This document shows positions 1 through 4,714 of a stretch of DNA of 10,238 bases, one piece after another; the first letter of the stretch is position 1, and every line of letters begins with the position of its first letter. The notes below the pieces were generated by a model, which did no database searches, was not told the origin of the DNA, and saw nothing but the letters and a program-made list of their open reading frames with translations. Position numbers and translations under genes: made by a program. The DNA is from Anaerolineae bacterium (GTDB lineage: Bacteria > Chloroflexota > Anaerolineae > Aggregatilineales > UBA3940). The DNA is taken from NCBI GenBank assembly GCA_020852775.1, contig JADZAD010000117.1:1-10238 (forward strand), written 5' to 3'.

Positions 1-67
1 CGTAATTGCCGGTCTCGACGTTCCATTCCGGGATCCAGACGAACGCGTGCGCACCATAACGAACCAT
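1..67 (-). CDS. Probable sugar phosphate isomerase/epimerase, N-terminal fragment
   Basis: Only the first 22 codons are inside the window; the gene continues beyond position 1. Read on the minus strand from ATG at 67, it begins MVRYGAHAFVWIPEW. A strong ribosome binding site GGAGG (complement of 74-78) lies 6 nt upstream, so the start is well supported. A Tyr-Gly-x-His opening strand followed by Trp and an acidic-aromatic pair is the usual start of xylose-isomerase-like TIM-barrel enzymes (sugar phosphate isomerases/epimerases, tagatose/psicose 3-epimerase type), where this strand helps form the substrate pocket. That family call rests on a very short stretch and is an inference; the presence of a gene start is firm. 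It is divergent from the fasciclin lipoprotein gene. Confidence 0.6.
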   Translation of the reverse strand, partial: MVRYGAHAFVWIPEWNVETGNY

Positions 68-85
68 AGTTCCCCTCCAGGGTGT

Positions 86-114
86 GGCGAAAGATGGATA
101 AGGCGAAATGGATA
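86..114. repeat. Imperfect tandem direct repeat in the leader of the isomerase-like gene
   Basis: GGCGAAAGATGGATA (86-100) is followed at once by GGCGAAATGGATA (102-114): the same sequence with a 2-nt deletion, offset by 16 bp. It lies 19-47 bp upstream of the minus-strand start at 67, where an operator or the -10 region would be. A regulatory role is inferred. Confidence 0.5.
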
Positions 115-122
115 GACTGCAA
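95..122 (-). promoter_or_regulatory. Candidate promoter for the isomerase-like gene
   Basis: On the minus strand, TTGCAG (complement of 117-122) and TATCCA (complement of 95-100) are separated by 16 bp, a fair sigma-70-type arrangement. The -10 element falls inside the direct repeat at 86-114. The boxes are weak matches, so this is a candidate only. Confidence 0.3.
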
Positions 123-208
123 CAAAACCAGTATACGGGCCTTCAGCCGAATTGTGAAGAACGGTCTGTCGATTCGCCATCTGACAGGCTATATCCGGCA
201 GCGTCTTC

Positions 209-217
209 TGCTATAAT
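209..217 (+). promoter_or_regulatory. Extended -10 promoter of the fasciclin lipoprotein gene
   Basis: TATAAT at 212-217 is a perfect consensus -10 box, preceded by TG at 209-210 with one intervening base, which makes an extended -10 element. No good -35 box lies 16-18 bp upstream, as is common for extended -10 promoters; CTGACA at 181-186 is too far away (25 bp). Transcription would start near 224, giving a leader of about 35 nt. Confidence 0.55.
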
Positions 218-258
218 GACCGTACTGCTGTGACCGCCTGTACAGGAACCGGCTCGCC

Positions 259-897
259 ATGATCAAACGTTTTGCTCTTCCTTGTCTGAGTCTGCTGATT
301 CTGGCTGCCTGCGTCACGGCGACCCCCGCGCCGGGCCCGACAGCCACGGCTGGCGAAGCGCCCACCGTGACGCCTCTGCCTACGCTGGAGCCCACCATCG
401 CTGCTGCGCCGACGGTCACCCCCGCCCCACCCACGGCTGTTCCGACCGATCCACCCGCCGGGGCGACGATTGATACAGCTACGCTGACGATCCTGCAGAT
501 CGTAGCCGGGGATGTGCGCTTCACATCTCTGACGATGGCGCTCGCGGAGACCGGCCTCGACGCGACGCTGAACGCGCCGGGCTCCTTCACCCTGTTCGCG
601 CCGACCAACGACGCCTTTGCCACCCTGCCGGAAGGCATGCTGGACGCGCTGCTCTCAGACCCGTCCGCCTATGCCAACCTGCTGCTCTATCACATCGTCG
701 GCTCCGCGGAGCCGACGAGCCAGTTCGCCACGCTGACTGAACTGCCGACGCTGCTCGGCCCATCCCTGCAGGCCGGCGGCGCTGATGGCTTCTCGGTCAA
801 CGAGGTGCCGATCACCCAGGCGGATATCCGCGCCAGCAACGGAGTGCTGCACGTTGTCGATACCGTGCTGTTTCCGCCGGAAGCGGCAGACGAGTAG
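259..897 (+). CDS. Fasciclin (FAS1) domain lipoprotein
   Basis: A 212-residue exported lipoprotein, probably surface-anchored. Residues 1-18 are a lipoprotein signal: basic start (K3, R4), hydrophobic core and lipobox L-A-A-C with Cys18 as the lipidated residue. Residues 19-68 form a Thr/Pro/Ala-rich flexible linker of the kind common in Chloroflexota surface proteins. Residues about 70-207 are one FAS1 domain: the H1 motif FAPTNDAF at 113-120, the central Tyr-His pair at 144-145, and the H2-like stretch SNGVLHVVDTVLFPP near the C-terminus. FAS1 domains are known for cell adhesion and matrix binding; the ligand here is unknown. The Shine-Dalgarno AGGA (244-247) is 11 nt from the ATG, rather far. 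Its stop codon directly abuts the next start, so both genes are probably co-translated. The family call is secure and the role is inferred. Confidence 0.9.
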   Translation: MIKRFALPCLSLLILAACVTATPAPGPTATAGEAPTVTPLPTLEPTIAAAPTVTPAPPTAVPTDPPAGATIDTATLTILQIVAGDVRFTSLTMALAETGLDATLNAPGSFTLFAPTNDAFATLPEGMLDALLSDPSAYANLLLYHIVGSAEPTSQFATLTELPTLLGPSLQAGGADGFSVNEVPITQADIRASNGVLHVVDTVLFPPEAADE

Positions 898-1560
898 ATG
901 TCAGCGGGGGAGGCTTTACCTGTACACTGGCATCCATGGCGCTGGGCGCTGCTCACCCTTGTGGGCTGGATTGCCGGGATGGCGGTTGCCAGCCTTGGCC
1001 TGATCTTCGCCGGGGCGATACTGGGCCTCGCCGCTATGGATGCTGGCCTGGGGCCGGGGGATGCGCTGCGGCTGGCCCCTGTACTGGCGCTGATCATGAC
1101 GCTTGGAGGGCTGGCGGGCGGTGCGCTCTTCGGGTTCGCTGGCTGGCTTGGGCTGCGTGGTCTGATAAGGCAGGGTTGGCGCTGGGTCGGCTGGTCGTCA
1201 CTCGGATGGGGGCTTGGCCTGATGCTGCCTGGTATGGGCTTCGCGTTTCTCGCGTCCACTGAGTTGAGCAGCGTGGTCTTTCCGCTGTCGGTTGCGCTGG
1301 CCGGGGCGCTGGGGGGCGCGCTGGCGGGCTGGGGCCAGCACCGCCTGCTGGCGGATGGCTTTCCGCGGTCCGTGCGCTGGATCGCTGCCAGCGCCGTCTT
1401 CACCGGTATAGGCTGGGCGCTGACGATACAGGCGCTTTTCCTCGTTGAACTGCTGGGCGGCCTTGGCCCGGTTATCGCCGCACTGGTGGGGGGCCTCTTC
1501 GTCACGGGCATCAGCACCACGGCACTGTCGCTGCTGTGGCGTCCGGCCGCTGTGCCGTAG
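898..1560 (+). CDS. Polytopic membrane protein of unknown function
   Basis: A 220-residue very hydrophobic protein with about six predicted membrane segments (roughly residues 16-48 as two, 58-84, 96-118, 126-146, 160-184 and 186-214). I do not recognise a named family. A loosely repeated pattern is visible: G-x-x-x-L-R-x-L-I-R-Q-G-W-R-W-V-x-x-S-x-x-G-W around 80-104, and G-W-G-Q-H-R-L-L followed by R-W-I-A-A-S and G-W around 144-173. This suggests an internal duplication and resembles small Gln/Arg/Trp-rich membrane proteins that I associate with Chloroflexota and cyanobacteria. The ATG at 898 follows the TAG of the FAS1 gene with no gap and has no good ribosome binding site of its own, which points to translational coupling. 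No catalytic or binding residues can be proposed. It ends 8 bp from the convergent kinase gene. Confidence 0.75.
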   Translation: MSAGEALPVHWHPWRWALLTLVGWIAGMAVASLGLIFAGAILGLAAMDAGLGPGDALRLAPVLALIMTLGGLAGGALFGFAGWLGLRGLIRQGWRWVGWSSLGWGLGLMLPGMGFAFLASTELSSVVFPLSVALAGALGGALAGWGQHRLLADGFPRSVRWIAASAVFTGIGWALTIQALFLVELLGGLGPVIAALVGGLFVTGISTTALSLLWRPAAVP

Positions 1561-1568
1561 CCCTGAGC

Positions 1569-2477
1569 CTACTCCCCATGCTGTTCAACTGAACGCGCCC
1601 GCACGGCCTCCGGGCCCGGCAGCCCGGCCTGGCAGCCGAATGCTTCCACAACGAAGCTCGCCACCACCGACCCCCGCAGCCCCGCCTCGACGGGCGAGAG
1701 GCCCTGATCCAGCCCGGCCAGCACCGCGCCCGCGTAGGAATCGCCCGCGCCGGTCGGATCCACTACCGCATCCGCCTGTGTCGGCGGTATCCAGTGCTCA
1801 CCGTCTGGTGTAATCACCCGGCTTCCGCCCGCGCCATGCGTTTCGTAGATCAGCGTCAGGCCACCTGTCAGCAGGTCACGGGTATGCGTAACCCCCACCG
1901 CTTCACACAGCATGGCCGTCTCGTGGACGTTGGCGAAGAGCACGTCGAGCGCGGGCAGGTAAGGGGAGAGCGATCGGGCGGGGATGCCGACCGCCGCCAT
2001 ACTGATCCCCTTCGAGCGGGCCGTGTCGATCAACATGCCCATCCATGGCTGGAAGACCGGGGCGATCACCAGCCGGCTTGTGCTTTCGAGCAGGGCCAGC
2101 GTGCCGGGCAGATCCGGTGGCAGGGCACCCGCGCCCGGGTAGGAAAAGCACAGCGTCTCTCCGGCGGCGTCATAGAACAGGTACGCGAAGCCGCAGGCCG
2201 TATCCGGCCTGATCTGGATGCCCCCCAGCTCAACCCCCGCCTGCCGCAGGTAAGCTTCATAGGGCGAGCCAGGGAAGTCGGCCCCGGCGGCGTGAATCAC
2301 CCCTGCCTGTGCCCCCAGCCTCACCATTGTCACGGCGATGTTGAAGGCCGTCCCGCCGTAAAGCCGGTCAGCATAGGGTGCGGCCTTAATAGTGGCGACA
2401 CGGCCCGGCGCGGGCAGGGCATCAACCGGGTGGATGATGTCGTAGAAGACGGCGGCTCCGGCAATCAGCGTGGTCAT
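1569..2477 (-). CDS. PfkB-family carbohydrate/nucleoside kinase
   Basis: A 302-residue ribokinase-fold kinase that should transfer the ATP gamma-phosphate to a sugar or nucleoside hydroxyl in the cytoplasm. Visible motifs are the N-terminal PfkB signature GGTAFNIAVTMVRLG at 41-55, the N-x-x-E motif NVHE at 183-186, and the C-terminal signature DPTGAGDSYAG at 240-250 with Asp246 as the expected catalytic base and GAGD forming the anion hole. The Y-x-x-x-G-E-T-x-x-F-x-Y-P-G-A stretch at 102-116 resembles lid strands in nucleoside-type PfkB kinases, but the substrate cannot be assigned. The ATG at 2477 is chosen over one at 2558 because an AAGGA ribosome binding site lies 7 nt upstream and the PfkB core starts right after it. 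It is divergent from the ADP-ribosylglycohydrolase gene, a pairing reminiscent of E. coli yegV/yegU. Confidence 0.88.
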   Translation of the reverse strand: MTTLIAGAAVFYDIIHPVDALPAPGRVATIKAAPYADRLYGGTAFNIAVTMVRLGAQAGVIHAAGADFPGSPYEAYLRQAGVELGGIQIRPDTACGFAYLFYDAAGETLCFSYPGAGALPPDLPGTLALLESTSRLVIAPVFQPWMGMLIDTARSKGISMAAVGIPARSLSPYLPALDVLFANVHETAMLCEAVGVTHTRDLLTGGLTLIYETHGAGGSRVITPDGEHWIPPTQADAVVDPTGAGDSYAGAVLAGLDQGLSPVEAGLRGSVVASFVVEAFGCQAGLPGPEAVRARSVEQHGE

Positions 2478-2484
2478 GGTCGTG

Positions 2485-2489
2485 TCCTT
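2485..2489 (-). promoter_or_regulatory. Ribosome binding site fixing the kinase start
   Basis: AAGGA on the minus strand (complement of 2485-2489) lies 7 nt before the ATG at 2477. It supports this start over the in-frame ATG at 2558, which would add 27 residues outside the kinase fold and run into the divergent promoter region. Confidence 0.6.
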
Positions 2490-2497
2490 GGCGTGTC

Positions 2498-2527
2498 TTA
2501 TTGTCCGATCTCTGGCACGATTGTAAA
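2498..2527 (-). promoter_or_regulatory. Candidate promoter for the PfkB kinase gene
   Basis: On the minus strand, TTTACA (complement of 2522-2527) and CAATAA (complement of 2498-2503) are separated by 18 bp. The -35 box is a good match to the sigma-70 consensus and the -10 box a weak one. The region also holds CGTGTC twice (2481-2486 and 2492-2497), 11 bp apart, on the plus strand. Confidence 0.3.
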
Positions 2528-2545
2528 CTCGGATACGCGTTGTCA

Positions 2546-2555
2546 CCATGCATGG
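2546..2555. promoter_or_regulatory. Palindrome CCATGCATGG in the divergent promoter region
   Basis: A perfect 10-bp palindrome between the divergent kinase and ADP-ribosylglycohydrolase starts. Its position, 50 bp upstream of the ATG at 2605 and 69 bp upstream of the ATG at 2477, would suit a shared operator. A palindrome this short can occur by chance. Confidence 0.25.
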
Positions 2556-2594
2556 CACCTGGAACGCACATACTTCCTTCCCGCTCTATCCTCC

Positions 2595-2599
2595 GGAGG
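2595..2599 (+). promoter_or_regulatory. Ribosome binding site fixing the ADP-ribosylglycohydrolase start
   Basis: GGAGG lies 5 nt before the ATG at 2605. It selects this start over the in-frame ATG at 2548, whose 19 extra residues do not belong to the conserved fold. Confidence 0.75.
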
Positions 2600-2604
2600 C
2601 TCTC

Positions 2605-3630
2605 ATGTCTGCACCATTGACTCCGTTTGACCGTGCTTACGGCGCACTGCTGGCCCTGGCGGTGGGCGATGCGCTGGGCATGCCGACCTCGTTCATGACC
2701 CCACCGGAGATACAGGCGGCGTTCGGGCGCATCGAAGACTTCATCGCGCCGCTGCCCGGCCACCGCTACCACGATGGCCTCAAGGCCGCCGAAGTCACAG
2801 ACGACACCGAGCAGTCGCTGGCGCTGGCCCGCTCGTTCATCCGCCACCACCGGGTTGATCCCGCGGACGTGGTCGAGGAACTGCTGGCATGGGCGCGGCG
2901 TGTCGAGAACAAGTACGTCAGCCCATTCGGCCCCAGCACCGAGCGCGCGCTGAAGCTGGCACGGGAGGGTATGCCGTATTCGCAGACCGGGCGCGAAGGT
3001 GATACCAATGGTGCAGGGATGCGGATCGCGCCGCTCGGCATCATTCACGGGGTGCGCGGCTCTTCGCTGGAGGAGATGGCGCGTGACATCGCGCTCACCT
3101 GCCAGCCGACTCACGCGGCAGGGGTGGCGGTCGCCTCCGCCGGGGCTGTCGCGGGCGCGATTGCCGCCTGCTTCCGGCCCGGCCCGTCGATTGAATCCGT
3201 GCTGCATCTTGCGCTGGAGGCCTCTCGTGTGGCCGAGCCGCTCGGCCATGCATGGGTCGCGCCGTCGATCCCTGCCCGCTTGGAGTGGCTGATCGCGGAA
3301 GTCGAACGCGGGCAGACGGGTGAGGCCTTCGCTGCGCGTGTGTATGATTTCTTCGGTGGGGGCGTGGCCGCCGCTGACTCGATTCCGGTGGCGCTGGGCG
3401 TATTCGCCGCGGCGCAGGGCGACCCGCGAGAGGCGCTGCTGCTCTCTGCAAATCTCGGCGCGGACTCCGACACGATCGCAGCGATGGCGGGGGCGGTGGC
3501 GGGCGCGTTCAGCGGCCCGGCGAACGTCCCGGCAGAGTGGGCACGGCGCGTCGAGCAGGTGAACGGCCTCGATTTCGCGGCGGTCGCCCGCGATCTGGTT
3601 GCTGTCGCCGCCGACTGGCACGTCGCGTGA
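2605..3630 (+). CDS. ADP-ribosylglycohydrolase family protein (DraG/YegU-like)
   Basis: A 341-residue all-helical hydrolase expected to cleave the N- or O-glycosidic bond of ADP-ribosylated proteins or related ribosides, using two divalent metal ions in the cytoplasm. Family motifs appear in order: the opening helix with GDALG at 21-25; the metal-binding TDDTEQ at 65-70; NGAGMRIAPLG at 135-145; the Thr-His pair at 169-170; and the C-terminal metal motif GADSDT at 285-290 followed by an Ala/Gly-rich helix. The key Asp and Thr residues of both metal sites are present, so it looks active. Length is normal for the family. The substrate is uncertain: DraG-type arginine-ADP-ribosyl protein, free ADP-ribose derivatives, or a nucleoside-like riboside. 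The divergent PfkB kinase and the downstream AEC carrier favour a small-molecule riboside role, by analogy to E. coli yegTUV; this is inference. Confidence 0.88.
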   Translation: MSAPLTPFDRAYGALLALAVGDALGMPTSFMTPPEIQAAFGRIEDFIAPLPGHRYHDGLKAAEVTDDTEQSLALARSFIRHHRVDPADVVEELLAWARRVENKYVSPFGPSTERALKLAREGMPYSQTGREGDTNGAGMRIAPLGIIHGVRGSSLEEMARDIALTCQPTHAAGVAVASAGAVAGAIAACFRPGPSIESVLHLALEASRVAEPLGHAWVAPSIPARLEWLIAEVERGQTGEAFAARVYDFFGGGVAAADSIPVALGVFAAAQGDPREALLLSANLGADSDTIAAMAGAVAGAFSGPANVPAEWARRVEQVNGLDFAAVARDLVAVAADWHVA

Positions 3631-3634
3631 GAGC

Positions 3635-3661
3635 GGTTGGCTGGCCCAGAATCAGCCATCC
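3635..3661 (+). terminator. Stem-loop after the ADP-ribosylglycohydrolase gene
   Basis: TGGCTG (3638-3643) pairs with CAGCCA (3653-3658) across a 9-nt loop. After a single T-T mismatch the outer GG (3635-3636) pairs with CC (3660-3661). It starts 5 nt after the stop codon at 3628-3630. No T-run follows, so termination would be weak or factor-assisted; an mRNA-stabilising hairpin is the alternative. Confidence 0.4.
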
Positions 3662-3664
3662 CTG

Positions 3665-3697
3665 ACTAAGAACTAAGAACTAAGAACCAGAAACCAG
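3665..3697. repeat. Heptanucleotide tandem repeat
   Basis: ACTAAGA occurs three times in perfect register (3665-3671, 3672-3678, 3679-3685), followed by the variant ACCAGAA (3686-3692) and a partial ACCAG (3693-3697): about 4.7 units with a strict 7-bp period. It is A-rich in an otherwise GC-rich region and ends 6 bp before the GTG start of the AEC transporter. Intergenic heptamer arrays (STRRs) are well known in filamentous cyanobacteria; whether this belongs to a genome-wide family needs the rest of the genome. Confidence 0.85.
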
Positions 3698-3703
3698 TAT
3701 CCT

Positions 3704-4627
3704 GTGAACATCATTCTTGAAGCTCTCGTGCCGTCCATGGTGTTTGTGGCGGTCGGCTTTACCCTGCGTCAGTTCAAGGTATTCAAGATCGAACACGCGC
3801 ACGTCCTCTCCCGCGTCATCTTTTTCGTGACGCTCCCGGCGCTGTGCTACTCGATTATGTCCCGCGCCGGGCTGACGTGGAACCTGCTGCTGCTCCCGGC
3901 GATCGGGCTGCTCAAGGCCGTGCCGCTGGTCGCGCTGGCCTTCGCCGCGGTGCGCTGGTTCAGGCTGGATCGCAGCGTGGCCGGCATCCTGCTGGCGGCG
4001 GTCGGCTCCTCGAACCTCGGCCTGTTCCTCTACCCGATGTTCCAGCATATCTACGGTGATGATGCGATGATACGGCTCGCGCTGTACGACATCGGCAACT
4101 CGGTCTATATCTACTCGGCGATGGTGCTGGTGCTGCAGGGCTACACCGGTGAAGCGGAGAGTGCCACCGAGTTTCGCCTCGCGGACTGGCGCGGCTTCCT
4201 TGCCTCACCGCCGCTCTGGGCTACCTTCGTGGGCCTCCTGGCCGGGGCAGTGGGGTTCAGCCTGCCGCTGCCGGTCAATAGCGCGGTCGAGGCGGCGCGG
4301 GCCGCTAACCTGCCGCTGGTGATGGTCACTCTCGGCATCTTCATGGAGCTGCGCCTGCGGAACCTGCCCGCGCTGGCACTCGGCGTAGCCGTCAAGATGG
4401 CGGGCGGGCTCGCGGTTGGCTTCGGGCTGGCGTGGCTGTTCGGCCTGACGGGGCTCGACCGGATTGCCGTGATCGTGGCGACGCCGATGCCGGTCGCGCT
4501 TTCGACGCTCGTCTACACATCGCGCGAGGAACTCGACGTCGAGTTCGCCGCCGGGCTCGTCTCGCTGACGATCATCGGCGGTTTCCTGATGTTCGCGTTC
4601 CTCGCGCTGGTGGTGCCGCCGGTGTAG
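3704..4627 (+). CDS. AEC (auxin efflux carrier) family transporter
   Basis: A 307-residue inner-membrane carrier of the AEC/BASS-like fold, with about ten helices in two five-helix halves joined by a soluble loop near residues 147-166. Family marks are the N-terminal helix at 2-22, SSNLGLFLYP at 102-111 (the broken-helix Asn-x-Gly-x-x-x-x-Pro of the first half), and ATPMPVALSTLVYTSRE at 259-275 followed by an acidic D-V-E-F-A-A segment in the second half. AEC proteins are secondary transporters of small organic anions (malate, malonate and similar) in bacteria; the substrate here is unknown. The GTG at 3704 is preferred to the ATG at 3737 because the family's first helix begins at residue 2, but no Shine-Dalgarno is visible; the space is filled by the heptamer repeat. 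It lies 73 bp after the ADP-ribosylglycohydrolase gene on the same strand. Confidence 0.85.
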   Translation: MNIILEALVPSMVFVAVGFTLRQFKVFKIEHAHVLSRVIFFVTLPALCYSIMSRAGLTWNLLLLPAIGLLKAVPLVALAFAAVRWFRLDRSVAGILLAAVGSSNLGLFLYPMFQHIYGDDAMIRLALYDIGNSVYIYSAMVLVLQGYTGEAESATEFRLADWRGFLASPPLWATFVGLLAGAVGFSLPLPVNSAVEAARAANLPLVMVTLGIFMELRLRNLPALALGVAVKMAGGLAVGFGLAWLFGLTGLDRIAVIVATPMPVALSTLVYTSREELDVEFAAGLVSLTIIGGFLMFAFLALVVPPV

Positions 4628-4659
4628 CTTCACCCCAACTTTCGTGCCAAATCAATCTG

Positions 4660-4665
4660 TATTAT
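4660..4665 (+). promoter_or_regulatory. Candidate -10 box upstream of the fused permease
   Basis: TATTAT in the 87-bp gap after the AEC gene is a five-of-six match to the -10 consensus. The best -35 candidate, ACTTTC at 4638-4643 (16 bp upstream), is poor. A 7-bp direct repeat TCCTGTG (4665-4671 and 4674-4680) follows directly. The permease gene may therefore be transcribed separately from the AEC gene. Confidence 0.25.
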
Positions 4666-4714
4666 CCTGTGCCTCCTGTGACACCGTTCCACTACCGGCG
4701 ACCCGGAGGTCAAG

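Noticed and set aside
690..1520. A 276-codon minus-strand open frame opposite the FAS1 and membrane protein genes
   Set aside because: It is Ser/Pro/Ala-rich low complexity without a recognisable domain, and the plus strand carries a lipobox and FAS1 motifs instead.
1561..1568. Possible terminator between the convergent membrane-protein and kinase genes
   Set aside because: The gap is only 8 bp and I found no inverted repeat across it.
1794..2630. A 278-codon plus-strand open frame across the PfkB kinase gene and the divergent promoter
   Set aside because: It is antisense to both PfkB signatures, runs across a control region, has no motif, and its composition is typical of a shadow frame.
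2422..3621. A 399-codon open frame on the minus strand, longer than the gene opposite it
   Set aside because: It is rich in Arg/His/Gln/Pro with no fold or motif, and lies antisense to the ADP-ribosylglycohydrolase gene, whose motifs are unmistakable. It is a by-product of GC-rich third-position bias.
3698..4671. The nonamer TATCCTGTG at both 3698-3706 and 4663-4671, before two consecutive genes
   Set aside because: Two short matches in gaps about 1 kb apart, at different distances from the starts (one includes the GTG start codon itself). Chance is a sufficient explanation.
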